IMG/VR virus record: IMGVR_UViG_3300042446_000849
Span: 1-64,000 of that record
DNA: 64,000 nt
Direction: 5' to 3' (one strand)
Source: a virus
Position numbers and translations under genes: made by a program
Notes under the pieces: generated by a model
Database searches by the model: none
Told to the model about the DNA's origin: nothing
The model's input: only the letters and a program-made list of their open reading frames with translations
Part shown: positions 42,470 to 51,553 of the stretch, piece by piece
How the letters are laid out: the number at the start of each line of letters is the position of its first letter
Numbering within the stretch: position 1 is the first letter of the stretch

Positions 42470-42746
42470 ATTCACTTTCAAAAATAGTAGACCATTTCTT
42501 TAGTTTTTCAATTTTAGCCAATTTAGCAACACGCAAATGTTCTAAGTCAACTACACCCATACCGCATAAAATATCTATCATAGCCAGCATGTCACCGAGC
42601 TCTTCTTCTAGATGTTCTCTATTTGTTTTGGGTTTGTTGGGTTTAAAATTGTCAATACCAAAGCGTTCGCATTTGCTAACTGCTTGTATAACTTCAGCAC
42701 ATTCTTCTTGCAGAATGTTAAAGACTTCTTTGATTTTTGTATTCAT
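42456..42746 (-). CDS. MazG-like nucleotide pyrophosphohydrolase
   Basis: 96 residues. NILQEECAEVIQAVSK and HLEEELGDMLAMIDILC hold the paired EExxE/ExxD metal sites of the MazG/dUTPase-2 group. It may hydrolyse (d)NTPs or alarmones; common in T4-like phages. Coupled to QueE, it could remove an unmodified nucleotide or balance GTP, but this is a guess. Confidence 0.82.
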   Translation of the reverse strand: MNTKIKEVFNILQEECAEVIQAVSKCERFGIDNFKPNKPKTNREHLEEELGDMLAMIDILCGMGVVDLEHLRVAKLAKIEKLKKWSTIFESEYEQN

Positions 42747-42763
42747 AACGAATTATATGACAT

Positions 42764-43399
42764 TTAGTCAGTAATGTCAATTATGGGATTATCCTTTTCA
42801 GACGCTTTCTTTTTACGAGCTTTTGTCTCGGATGCCGTTTCTCGTTTTTCGGGATCGATTGTGTCTAATTGCTTTTTCAAATAATCAATCAAATGGCGGC
42901 CTGCTTCCGAATCTTCTGCATTTTGAATAATAGAATCAATATCCATATTCTCCATGAGTTTATATTTCGTTGCCTGTTGTTTCTTTTCCTTTTGAATTCT
43001 GCGAATAAAGGCAAAGTAAATAATTTGAGTATAATAGGCAAATGGATTAGATGATTTTGTGGGATCAAATTTTGCAACAGCAGTTAGGCAATTTTCAATG
43101 CCATCCGAAACCATATCATCTCTAAATGTGTAATTGATAAAATTAGATTTATATGATAAATGTGTTGCAATTTTAATAAAGCATTCGCCTATATATCGAG
43201 GTACTCGAGTCGGTTCCTCTCCTGCAGCTTTGGCTTTGTCTAATGCCTCTTTATATTCTATAAGAGCAGCAAGAAACTGTTTGTTGTTTACATAATGGGC
43301 AGGGGCCTTGGCGGGGATTTCTTCTTTAATGAAGGATTCTTCTATTTCCTCGATCAATTCTAATATCTCGCTCTCCGGCGTCGTCGTTGTTTTCGTCAT
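42764..43399 (-). CDS. 55: Late sigma factor gp55
   Basis: 211 residues with AGGAG 6 bases before the ATG. The sigma region 2 is visible: YRDDMVSDG-like (FRDDMVSDGIENCL), then FDPTKSSNPFAYYTQIIYFAFIRRIQ, typical of gp55/sigma70 region 2. It directs host RNA polymerase to TATAAATA late promoters, of which several are seen here. The first 74 bases overlap the Sm-like gene. gp33, its partner, was not found in this window. Confidence 0.9.
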   Translation of the reverse strand: MTKTTTTPESEILELIEEIEESFIKEEIPAKAPAHYVNNKQFLAALIEYKEALDKAKAAGEEPTRVPRYIGECFIKIATHLSYKSNFINYTFRDDMVSDGIENCLTAVAKFDPTKSSNPFAYYTQIIYFAFIRRIQKEKKQQATKYKLMENMDIDSIIQNAEDSEAGRHLIDYLKKQLDTIDPEKRETASETKARKKKASEKDNPIIDITD

Positions 43400-43808
43400 T
43401 CACATCTCCTAAAGATTGTTCAAATTTTTCAAATAATTCTTCAATAATTTCTTCATCTGTTTCTTCAGCGTCATCGCTTTCAGTATACAGCTCGTCTTTG
43501 TTGTCTCTATACATTATATACTCTAAGTAGTTATTTTTCAAGCTTTCTTTGATGTTTGTTGCAACTACAATTTGATGTACTGGGATTTCATATACGTTTT
43601 CCTCTGAAAAACTAAATAAAGGAAACAATACGTATGATTCTATTAACACACCATCTCTAGGCAATCGTAACATATTTAAGATTACTGGGTCTGTCACACT
43701 AATGATGCGCTTGCCTGTCAATTGTTTACAATCATCTTTCGTTTTACAGATTATGCTATCGCCAGATGTGAGGCGCAAAAATTTATAATTTACTTTTTCT
43801 TCTTCCAT
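43326..43808 (-). CDS. Sm-like protein (second copy) upstream of gp55
   Basis: 160 residues. The start KFLRLTSGDSIICK resembles IEVIKLVTGEEIVGD of the Sm-like protein at 10941, and LPRDGVLIESYVLFPLF and YEIPVHQIVVA continue the beta pattern. A long acidic C-terminal tail follows (about 105-160), overlapping gp55 by 74 bases. It starts one base into the UvsW stop. Function unknown; RNA binding is possible. Confidence 0.5.
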   Translation of the reverse strand: MEEEKVNYKFLRLTSGDSIICKTKDDCKQLTGKRIISVTDPVILNMLRLPRDGVLIESYVLFPLFSFSEENVYEIPVHQIVVATNIKESLKNNYLEYIMYRDNKDELYTESDDAEETDEEIIEELFEKFEQSLGDVNDENNDDAGERDIRIDRGNRRILH

Positions 43809-45289
43809 TATAATGATACCTTTACTAATTTATAGTTAAAATGCTCATCATTATAAATTTTTATTCGTTCAATCATATGCAATAATGTATAATTCTTTTT
43901 AGATTTCCATGTTAAATCATCTGCAATGTCATATAGTTTACACGATGTCTTACTTTCACTTGTTCTCAAGCCTCGACCAATAGATTGTAAGTTTCTTACT
44001 CTCGATTTTGAGGGTGAAGCAAAAATAATATTATGCAGGTTTTTAATATTTATTCCTGTAGAGAAAGTACCATAGCTAGCAACAATAATTGCATCAGTCT
44101 CTGTTTCGGTAATTCTACGAATATCTTCACGCTGCTCAGTATCAGTTCCACCATAAACAAAAAACACTTTTCGATTCACCGCTTTTTCTTCAATCATATC
44201 TTTTAAAACTTTGCCATGTTTTTCAACATACTGAAATAACACTAACGTATTGCTCGTCTGTGTTATTGCAAGATTTCTAATAAATTTATTTCTAGCTTCA
44301 TGCTGAACTAAAAAATCCATTTCATCTTGATATGATTTACCTTTTTGGGCTTTTTTAATTTCATCAGAATATTCTAAAATGATATTAAAAATTTCTAAGT
44401 CTGCAAGTGTTTTATCGTTAATTAATTTTTTGGTTGTTGTGACTTTATAAACTGGCCCAAACAATCCTTCTAGAACTAATTTATGGGTATGAGTACCATC
44501 CAATGTCCCTGTCGTCCCAACTCTATATGGAGTAGTAGTACATTTATTTAGTATACTTGTTAATGACTTTGCTTTAAATAAATGAGCTTCGTCACCATAA
44601 ATTGCTTTAAAATCTGCAAAGAACTGTTTGGGCAATTTATAAATTGATTGCCAAGTACTAATGACTATATCATATTCATTAGACTTTTCGTGCCCGCCAT
44701 AAATACGATGACAATGTTCTGAGGCTTTCCAGCCATTTAAACAAGAATAATCTTGAAAATCCGAATACATCTGTTCAACTAAAGAAGTCGTTGGAACAAG
44801 TATTAATTGTCTACGACCAACTCGTTCATGCCATCTGATTAAACAGTAAATGATAAGAGATTTACCTGACCCTGTTGGGGACAATAATAATCTCCTGCCA
44901 TCTTTAATTGCTTGAAATACTGCATCAAATTGATAATCCCTAATTTGTATAGGTTTACCCTTTGAGCCAACATTTAGATCTTCGCAAAACTTTCTAACTA
45001 TGTCGTAAGTAACTGCATCGTTTTCTTCTACATAATTAGAATAATCAATAACATAATCTCGTTCTTCGCAGAATCGTTCTAGGTAGCTTTTTAGTCCTAC
45101 ATATAATTCTTGTGTGAACATAGAGTAAAGTCGTACTTTACCATCCCACATACGAGATTTATAAAGAGGATGAAACTTAGCACCAGGAACATCAAAAGAA
45201 AAATGATCGTTTAACTCTTGTCCTATTGAAGGTTCACATCTTACTTTTAAATATGCTTCGTCTTTTTTCGATAATTCGATATCTGCCAT
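43808..45289 (-). CDS. uvsW: UvsW helicase
   Basis: 493 residues, SF2 helicase. LLSPTGSGKSLIIYCLIRW (Walker A), AIYGDEAHLFKAKSL (DEAH-type box II), RVGTTGTLDG (motif III), and SIGRGLRTSES (motif VI) are visible. UvsW unwinds R-loops and branched DNA and ends origin replication in T4. It overlaps uvsY by one base. Confidence 0.93.
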   Translation of the reverse strand: MADIELSKKDEAYLKVRCEPSIGQELNDHFSFDVPGAKFHPLYKSRMWDGKVRLYSMFTQELYVGLKSYLERFCEERDYVIDYSNYVEENDAVTYDIVRKFCEDLNVGSKGKPIQIRDYQFDAVFQAIKDGRRLLLSPTGSGKSLIIYCLIRWHERVGRRQLILVPTTSLVEQMYSDFQDYSCLNGWKASEHCHRIYGGHEKSNEYDIVISTWQSIYKLPKQFFADFKAIYGDEAHLFKAKSLTSILNKCTTTPYRVGTTGTLDGTHTHKLVLEGLFGPVYKVTTTKKLINDKTLADLEIFNIILEYSDEIKKAQKGKSYQDEMDFLVQHEARNKFIRNLAITQTSNTLVLFQYVEKHGKVLKDMIEEKAVNRKVFFVYGGTDTEQREDIRRITETETDAIIVASYGTFSTGINIKNLHNIIFASPSKSRVRNLQSIGRGLRTSESKTSCKLYDIADDLTWKSKKNYTLLHMIERIKIYNDEHFNYKLVKVSL

Positions 45290-45729
45290 TACATCATGCC
45301 GTTGGTAAATTTATTCCATTCAATAGCATTTTTAATATCCCATGTTCTACTGTTCAAAGAGCGAATGATTTGTTCTAACTGATACATTACTGTTTTAAAA
45401 TATTCGACTTTGTCTTGATATAAAACAAGATCATAATCAACAGTTAGAAACTCATCCATTTCATTCTTTAATGGTTTATTGCCTTGCCATTGTTCCCAAC
45501 CCTCGTCTGTCAATTCTGCTTGTGACATCTCGCCGCGATAATAACGATATTTCTTACGACGACAATTCAAATAGTCAGACTCAGCTTTACGAAGGTTGAG
45601 GCGTGTTGAAGATAGGTAGTTCAAATACTTGGCATGAAGGTTTGGAGTCCTCGCAGATTCATGGCCAAGATTCATCTCATTAATCTTACAATCCTCTGCC
45701 CAGGATTCTTGTAGATCTGATAATTTCAT
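45289..45729 (-). CDS. uvsY: UvsY recombination mediator
   Basis: 146 residues (T4 137). KLSDLQESWAEDCKI is the typical UvsY start, and LNLRKAESDYLNCRRKKYRYY and YQLEQIIRSLNSRTWDIKNAI follow. It loads UvsX on gp32-coated single-stranded DNA. Downstream neighbour is uvsW, as in T4. Confidence 0.93.
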   Translation of the reverse strand: MKLSDLQESWAEDCKINEMNLGHESARTPNLHAKYLNYLSSTRLNLRKAESDYLNCRRKKYRYYRGEMSQAELTDEGWEQWQGNKPLKNEMDEFLTVDYDLVLYQDKVEYFKTVMYQLEQIIRSLNSRTWDIKNAIEWNKFTNGMM

Positions 45730-45745
45730 AATATAATTTACCTAT

Positions 45746-46645
45746 TTAACCAACTTGGATAATTTGCGAAGGATTACCTTGGAAGTTGAATGAACCGTAG
45801 TGGTTCAAGGAGATTGAAGGATCAAGCCAGATTTCTCCGCCGATATCTTGCCAGCGTCTGCTGAATGTGTAATCCTCAGACAAATAACGCTTGTCTTTAG
45901 GATCAATCATTGTGTCGAAGAATGCATAGAAGTGAGGATTCAATTCTGGAGGTGTATTCAAGTCGTTGTTATATTTTAACTCTGGATACTTCTCAATCAT
46001 CTGGTCTATAACTTCACGCTTAATCATCATGAAGCCTGTTGCGCCGTCGTGTAGACGAATTAGACCATTTTCAATTGCAATTTGTTTTTGTTCGCGATTA
46101 AGGAACTTAAAGTTAATTGCGTAGTCACTACCAAAAGATGCAATTGCTTTGTCATCAAGTGGTTGGTCTGTTTGTTTAACGCTATCACGAATGCGCTGCC
46201 AATTAACACCCTTCTTAGGATAGGCACCAACTGCAACATCTTTGTTGTGTGCAATTAATTTAATAACGTCTTCAACCTGATATTCGATATCAGCATCAAT
46301 AAACATCAAACGAGTGAAATTACTTTGTAGAAAATATGCCACAAGAACATTACGTGCTCTTGTAACTAAAGATTCATTTGCAATTGTACCAAACGCTACT
46401 GGGATTTGATGTTGATTGCAAAATGTTAATAAACGAATTGTTGATCGAAAATAAGCTTCCGTTAATTGACCGCCGTAGCACGGGGTCGCAATAAAGATTC
46501 TTTCTTTACGAAGAGCATCTAGACTAACTTCTAATTTTTTTTCATTAGGAGCAGCTGCAGCTGCGCTAGATTGTTGTCCCGCTTTAGGCAAGTTAGGAAC
46601 AGGGGGCAAAGCCATAGGCGATACTTTTTTAATTTTTTTATCCAT
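45746..46645 (-). CDS. Glycosyltransferase-like protein between uvsY and gp3
   Basis: 299 residues. It has a Pro/Ala-rich head, then RIFIATPCYGGQLTEAYF, LMFIDADIEYQ (DxD) and the C-terminal SEDYTFSRRWQDIGG, a GT-A arrangement. Similar genes lie beside virion genes in other aquatic T4-like phages. It may decorate virion proteins or DNA; unknown. Confidence 0.65.
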   Translation of the reverse strand: MDKKIKKVSPMALPPVPNLPKAGQQSSAAAAAPNEKKLEVSLDALRKERIFIATPCYGGQLTEAYFRSTIRLLTFCNQHQIPVAFGTIANESLVTRARNVLVAYFLQSNFTRLMFIDADIEYQVEDVIKLIAHNKDVAVGAYPKKGVNWQRIRDSVKQTDQPLDDKAIASFGSDYAINFKFLNREQKQIAIENGLIRLHDGATGFMMIKREVIDQMIEKYPELKYNNDLNTPPELNPHFYAFFDTMIDPKDKRYLSEDYTFSRRWQDIGGEIWLDPSISLNHYGSFNFQGNPSQIIQVG

Positions 46646-46662
46646 AATAACTCCAAGTTATA

Positions 46663-47250
46663 TTATAAAGGTTCTACTTCGAAAATAGTATATTTGAACG
46701 ATGCTATCGCTGTAAAATATTCTACGCTTGCTGACGCAATATCAAAATCTAAGGCTTGTAGGGACACAGGGAATAGATTTTTAAATATTATATTTACTTT
46801 AGGCGTATTTGTCGAGTCGAGAATAGTCAAAGTACCATCCGAGTATGCCAAAACTTCTTCTTTTCCGCTTGTTTTTGTAACAAACGGGAATCTGCTCGGC
46901 CTATTACTTGTAAATGTTTTGAATTGAGAATAATTGTCAGGGAATCCCAGAGCAATTAACCATCTATACATTTCCAAATAATTGGACATATCCTCAGCTA
47001 TAATGAAACGAATTGTAAATTCACCGAAATTAATTTTATCACCTATTGTCGGCACATCGATAAAAGGTGTTGGTTGTGTAGCAAATCCTAATTGCAAGTC
47101 AGGGATGTTTGCTGATTGACAGGTAAAAGATGTCTTAGGCATGTCCTTAATACTAAACTTAAATGCGTTCGGTCTTAAGAAATCATTCGTCGTGGGTGTT
47201 GAATTTGTCCAACTATCTTTTACGACATCAATGTTTGCAGTATAAGCCAT
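46663..47250 (-). CDS. 3: Tail completion protein gp3-like
   Basis: 195 residues, matching the gp3 position after gp23 in aquatic T4-like phages. MPKTSFTCQSANIPDLQLG and IAEDMSNYLEMYRWLIALG fit the tail-tube/terminator fold, so a gp19- or gp54-type tube relative is an alternative. gp3 caps the tail tube in T4. A TATAAATA box is 24 bases upstream. Confidence 0.6.
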   Translation of the reverse strand: MAYTANIDVVKDSWTNSTPTTNDFLRPNAFKFSIKDMPKTSFTCQSANIPDLQLGFATQPTPFIDVPTIGDKINFGEFTIRFIIAEDMSNYLEMYRWLIALGFPDNYSQFKTFTSNRPSRFPFVTKTSGKEEVLAYSDGTLTILDSTNTPKVNIIFKNLFPVSLQALDFDIASASVEYFTAIASFKYTIFEVEPL

Positions 47251-47273
47251 CTGTTTCCTTTATGCTATCTATA

Positions 47274-47281
47274 TATTTATA
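47274..47281 (-). promoter_or_regulatory. Late promoter box before gp3
   Basis: TATAAATA on the minus strand, between the gp23 terminator and the gp3 start. Confidence 0.65.
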
Positions 47282-47302
47282 GCCTGTAGTATGTGCAAAG
47301 AT

Positions 47303-47330
47303 TAAAAAAGGGGGAATTACTTCCCCCTTT
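47303..47330 (-). terminator. Rho-independent terminator after gp23
   Basis: 10-bp stem AAAGGGGGAA / TTCCCCCTTT with a 4-base loop, 24 bases past the gp23 stop, followed on the minus strand by more T. Strong. Confidence 0.85.
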
Positions 47331-47353
47331 AAATCCGATCTTCGCCGGCTTGA

Positions 47354-48640
47354 TTACATTAGGTTGATAACCCGTGTACGACGATAATACTGATTGCGGT
47401 TCGCAGTGAAATTCGATGCGTCAGAATCAGATAAGCTATCGCTAGATGTAACGTATGGGTTAGCAATTAAACCGTAACGTGTCTTGAAGCCAATCTTTGG
47501 CTGGAAGCTGTTAGGATCAATTGCACGAACCATTTGTAAAGGAACATATGGGCAGTAGAACATACCTGCGTCATATGGGCTAGAACCCTTATAACCAACC
47601 ATGTAGAACTGATTTGCAGCGCCTAGGTTTGCAGAATACGGATCAATGTACACACGGTAGCGTCCGTTTAGAACACCTGCGAATGTATTGCCTGTATCGT
47701 CAACATTTAAGTTTGTTGACAAAGCTGGAGTGTAGTCTAGAACACCAGACATAGCTAATGCACTTGCAACGTCTGCAGAGCAAACGATGAAGTTACCTTT
47801 ACCACGACGTGTGTCTTGTGCAATGTGGTTAGCATCACGTTCAATGTTGAACAATAGACCTTTGAAACGCTCTACAGACCAACGACCATTAGAATCAACG
47901 TCTAGGTCAAATGTGCCTGCTGTTGCTGTTCCTGGAGAACCAGGCTTAGCAACTTTGTAAATTGTACGAACAACTTCGCGATTAATTTCAAACATGAACT
48001 CTTGTGACAAGATGTTTGATAATTCTGCTTCTGCGTCAAGACCGTGAATTGCTTTCAAGTCTTGTGCCAATTCAACTGTATATTCAGCTTTCAATGCACG
48101 AGATTTAGCAGTAACAGTTGTCTTGTCAATAGAGAAAGACATTTCGCCGAAAGTATCTTGACCTTCCATTGAACCTGTTGTTGTAGCGTTACCAGTATTA
48201 TATGTTCCAAATACTGGGTTGTTGCCTTCTGCATTTTGCATAGAGCTAGAGAAAGAAGTATTTGCTTCGTTGAACAATGCTTCTTTTCTTGTTGTTGTGT
48301 TGTTACGCTCTGCACCATAGATAGAACGCATTGCAAAGATCAAGCCTGTTGGGCCTGTCATTGGCTGTACACCGCAAATGTCATATGCCATTAGGTTAGG
48401 CATTGCACGACGTACTAAACCGATCATGATCGGGTCATACTTGTCAATACCGCTAGTAGCAGAAATGTTGTTTGTTGGAGCTGTCTCAAACAATGCATTA
48501 CGCTCTTCACGTAATGAACGCTCTTGGTTCTCTAACAATACAGACGTAACTTGACGTTTGTAGTTGTCTTTAATTGGAGGAAGGTCTGGGTGATCCAGAA
48601 TTGCTTCCCATTTCTTTTGGTAGTTTTCGGATAAAAACAT
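47354..48640 (-). CDS. 23: Major capsid protein gp23
   Basis: 428 residues, shorter than T4 (521) but like other aquatic relatives. PIMIGLVRRAMPNLMAYDIC, GVQPMTGPTGLIFAMRS and PSSPYDAGMFYCPYVPLQ-like segments are conserved gp23 landmarks; the head region is cut by gp21 in T4. It forms the hexamers of the head. Own late promoter (48681) and own terminator (47303), which suits the most abundant virion protein. Confidence 0.97.
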   Translation of the reverse strand: MFLSENYQKKWEAILDHPDLPPIKDNYKRQVTSVLLENQERSLREERNALFETAPTNNISATSGIDKYDPIMIGLVRRAMPNLMAYDICGVQPMTGPTGLIFAMRSIYGAERNNTTTRKEALFNEANTSFSSSMQNAEGNNPVFGTYNTGNATTTGSMEGQDTFGEMSFSIDKTTVTAKSRALKAEYTVELAQDLKAIHGLDAEAELSNILSQEFMFEINREVVRTIYKVAKPGSPGTATAGTFDLDVDSNGRWSVERFKGLLFNIERDANHIAQDTRRGKGNFIVCSADVASALAMSGVLDYTPALSTNLNVDDTGNTFAGVLNGRYRVYIDPYSANLGAANQFYMVGYKGSSPYDAGMFYCPYVPLQMVRAIDPNSFQPKIGFKTRYGLIANPYVTSSDSLSDSDASNFTANRNQYYRRTRVINLM

Positions 48641-48680
48641 TTATGTCTCCTTGTTGTGACTGTTTTAAATAACTTTTACT

Positions 48681-48688
48681 TATTTATA
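48681..48688 (-). promoter_or_regulatory. Late promoter box before gp23
   Basis: TATAAATA on the minus strand, 41 bases before the gp23 ATG and next to the gp22 stop. Confidence 0.75.
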
Positions 48689-48690
48689 AG

Positions 48691-49827
48691 TTATTGTCTT
48701 TTGATTGTTCTTGATAAGGCATTTGCATAAGCTGAAACAACATCGTTACTTTGCGTGAAGCTAGCTGGCGTGTCAGTCTCCTCTGTTAGCGCTTGCTTGG
48801 CTGTCTCTTTAATTACAGCGTCGCGTGGAAAATAATTTTCCTTAATAACAGAAACTTTTTCTTTGTAGATTTCTTCATTCTCGAAATCAACACCTTCTAA
48901 AAGTTTTGTCAATTTATTTACTTCAGTATCTGCTAGATCCTTAGCCATTTCCTTAATAATAAGTTTGCGCTTTAGTTCTGTTACTGATGTATTTAAGCCA
49001 ACATTGTTTTCTACTTGGCCATTTAGGCTTTCTTCCAACTCTGTTACCTTAGCTTGCAATTCACCGATTACATCATATTTTTCCTCAGGCACTTCAATAT
49101 AGTGTTCTTTGAAGAGCGCCTTAAGACCTGTCATAAAGTCTTCAGCAATTTCGCCGCGAAGACCATTTTCTACTGCCAATTTATTTTCTTCTATGTAATT
49201 TTCAACTACATAGTTAAGATATGCATCTACTTTTTCAACAATGCTTTCCTTATACTCAAGGAATTCTTCAGCATATTTTTCTTCAAGTGATGCTGCAACT
49301 TTTTCCATTTCATTATTAACGCGAGCAATAACTGCTGCTTCAAAAATGGATGTTGCTTTTTGTCTGAAATCTTCTGAAAGTTCTTCACCGAAGATTGGAG
49401 AAAGATCGATAGGTTCAACTATTGATTCTTGTTCTTCTTCTGTTGTTTCTTCTTCAGATACAACTTCTGCAGATGCATCAGTTTCTTCATCTTCATGAAT
49501 ACCTGTGTTCTGCGGAATAGATGAAAGATCTTTTACTGTTGTGAAGTTTGGTGCTGCACCAACAGGGCCCTTCATTGCAATAGTATTCTTAGAAATACCT
49601 TTTGCAGTAATGGCTCCTTGGTTCACATCCTTCTCATCACGATCTTCGTGACTTGCAGATTCTGAATCACCCTGTTTAGGGTTTCCTGTATCGCCAGCAT
49701 TAGCAGGCTTGATTGTGGAATCTTTTCCGCTAGTTGGAACCATTGGTCCTGCGCCCTCATTAACTTCCTGCGAAGTCTTAACAGAAACGCGTTCTAGCAA
49801 TTCCTTAACTTTACTTTCTACTGACAT
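48691..49827 (-). CDS. 22: Prohead core scaffold gp22
   Basis: 378 residues, very acidic and helical, with a Gln/Glu/Ser-rich first third and long coiled-coil parts (QAKVTELEESLNGQVE). It sits between gp21 and gp23 as in T4, so it is the main internal scaffold of the prohead, cut up by gp21. Longer than T4 gp22 (269), as in cyanophage relatives. Confidence 0.88.
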   Translation of the reverse strand: MSVESKVKELLERVSVKTSQEVNEGAGPMVPTSGKDSTIKPANAGDTGNPKQGDSESASHEDRDEKDVNQGAITAKGISKNTIAMKGPVGAAPNFTTVKDLSSIPQNTGIHEDEETDASAEVVSEEETTEEEQESIVEPIDLSPIFGEELSEDFRQKATSIFEAAVIARVNNEMEKVAASLEEKYAEEFLEYKESIVEKVDAYLNYVVENYIEENKLAVENGLRGEIAEDFMTGLKALFKEHYIEVPEEKYDVIGELQAKVTELEESLNGQVENNVGLNTSVTELKRKLIIKEMAKDLADTEVNKLTKLLEGVDFENEEIYKEKVSVIKENYFPRDAVIKETAKQALTEETDTPASFTQSNDVVSAYANALSRTIKRQ

Positions 49828-49862
49828 TAGAGTCTCCTAAATGTATGAATGTTCTCAATCTA

Positions 49863-49870
49863 TATTTATA
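49863..49870 (-). promoter_or_regulatory. Late promoter box before gp22
   Basis: TATAAATA on the minus strand, 36 bases before the gp22 ATG. Confidence 0.7.
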
Positions 49871-49877
49871 AGTTTTA

Positions 49878-50528
49878 TTACCTAGACAATTGATTGACGA
49901 ATTGTTCAAAAATTTGTAATTTAACTTCGTCTAAATTCTTAGCTGAAGTCTTCCTTATTTGCTTTTGTGCATTTTCAATTTGTATTGCTTTCCACACGCC
50001 ATTTTCAAGAATCCACTCCGCAGATTCCATGATTCCTTGAACAAAGGCGTCTGGGGCAGATGGGTCAGCAACAATGTCAACAGTTGCAAGGTGAAAATCA
50101 CCTTGTACTTCGTTGATTCCTTCGGAGTTCATTTTTAACGATCCTAAACCTCTTGTGGATACGCCTAGTTGAACTTCATTTTCTATTAAATTCTTTGCTA
50201 TAATTCCCATAGGTGTGTCCAATATTTTGGCTCTACCTATAACATCATTACCTTCCATCTTTAGGCTAGTAATTAGATGGGAAACCTGATGTAAGTTAAT
50301 TGAAGGATTCTCAGGATGACCTAGCTCTCCTAAAGAACGCTTTTGTCCAATAAGCTCTTGATACTTTTGGACTTCGCGTTCCATGATACCTCTACCATAA
50401 GAACGATTGTTTCTATTTGGTTTTTCAGCTTGAGCAAAGATACCTTCAATAAAGATATTTTTTCCGCCACCTTGTTTGTCTTCTACAAGGTAGTGTAAAT
50501 CTTGTGCAACTTCTTTAATTAATCTCAT
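49878..50528 (-). CDS. 21: Prohead protease gp21
   Basis: 216 residues (T4 212). SLGELGHPENPSINL carries the catalytic His, and QLGVSTRGLGSLK the Ser. This herpesvirus-like serine protease cleaves the head and core proteins. Directly upstream of gp22. Confidence 0.93.
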   Translation of the reverse strand: MRLIKEVAQDLHYLVEDKQGGGKNIFIEGIFAQAEKPNRNNRSYGRGIMEREVQKYQELIGQKRSLGELGHPENPSINLHQVSHLITSLKMEGNDVIGRAKILDTPMGIIAKNLIENEVQLGVSTRGLGSLKMNSEGINEVQGDFHLATVDIVADPSAPDAFVQGIMESAEWILENGVWKAIQIENAQKQIRKTSAKNLDEVKLQIFEQFVNQLSR

Positions 50529-50540
50529 ATTAGTTCCTAA

Positions 50541-50942
50541 TTATCTCTTAGTCTGTTGGTCTGGCTCAATAAAACCAGCAGGCTTAGATATGTGTAAATA
50601 CATTGTACTATTTGCAGGCATTGTAACTGTAATATTTGCACTATTATTTGAGGTATCAACAAAGCCAAACATCTGCGATGTTGACCAATTGTCATTGCCA
50701 TTTAATATCATTACCGTTGAATTATTACGAGTGATAACAATTGGAAATGCGCCAGGCGTAGTCCACATCATACCAGTAATATTCATTTGTATATTTGGTA
50801 GATCTAAAGTTTCATCTGCTAATTTTAAATCAAACGGCGTAATGTTTGCCGTTCCATCAGATGTACCTGCAGAACGATCGCCTACAATTTTTACAACTGC
50901 TTGTTGTCTTACCTTTTTAAGGACTGTACGAATTACTGGCAT
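50541..50942 (-). CDS. Small beta-rich virion-cluster protein
   Basis: 133 residues, mainly beta, with Asn/Thr-rich strands (NITVTMPANSTMYLHI). In related phages such a gene lies next to gp21. Possibly a head decoration or core protein. Not recognised further. Confidence 0.6.
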   Translation of the reverse strand: MPVIRTVLKKVRQQAVVKIVGDRSAGTSDGTANITPFDLKLADETLDLPNIQMNITGMMWTTPGAFPIVITRNNSTVMILNGNDNWSTSQMFGFVDTSNNSANITVTMPANSTMYLHISKPAGFIEPDQQTKR

Positions 50943-50959
50943 CTTAATATCCTATTATT

Positions 50960-51553
50960 TTATTCTTTACTAACACTTGACGCATGATGTTTAGAAAGCT
51001 GGAATGTAAATTTTCCACCTTGAACTGGCTGACCAGTATGAATAGCCTGGTGCTTAACATCTGTACCGTGAATAGCATTAGCAACAGAAAGATTGGCGTG
51101 TGTGTGAATATTGCCATCTGAGTCTTTTGTAACAACAAGCGGGTCTTCATGTGTTGTTTCAACTTCTTCATTTACATCTTTATTCGATTGCATATAATCT
51201 CTAACTGTTGATATATAATCAGCACTTAAAGTAATTTTACTCTGTACCCATTCTGCAAGGTTAGTATTATCTTCTAACATATCATGCACTGTCTGAGCAT
51301 TGGCAATAATAGATCTCAGTTGAGACTTGGCCATATCGCCTTCATAGTCATACTCACGAGAATCTTTTGCCTCATTGGTTTTCTTTGCACCATAAGATGC
51401 GCCCAACGCCATACGAATACGTTCTTTTTTAGACTTACCGGCAAATTTAGGATTATCCGAATGGACAAAATCGCTAATATATTTGCCCGCAGGATCAGAA
51501 GCCTTTAGTTTTTCTTCTAAAGTTTCTTCTCTGATACTATTAAACGTTTTCAT
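50960..51553 (-). CDS. Prohead-core-region protein
   Basis: 197 residues. DPAGKYISDFVHSDNPKFAG and KKERIRMALGASYGAKK are features of an unnamed protein in the capsid region of aquatic T4-like phages. The second half is beta-rich with GKFTFQLSKHH. It overlaps the gp67-like gene by 14 bases. Confidence 0.6.
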   Translation of the reverse strand: MKTFNSIREETLEEKLKASDPAGKYISDFVHSDNPKFAGKSKKERIRMALGASYGAKKTNEAKDSREYDYEGDMAKSQLRSIIANAQTVHDMLEDNTNLAEWVQSKITLSADYISTVRDYMQSNKDVNEEVETTHEDPLVVTKDSDGNIHTHANLSVANAIHGTDVKHQAIHTGQPVQGGKFTFQLSKHHASSVSKE

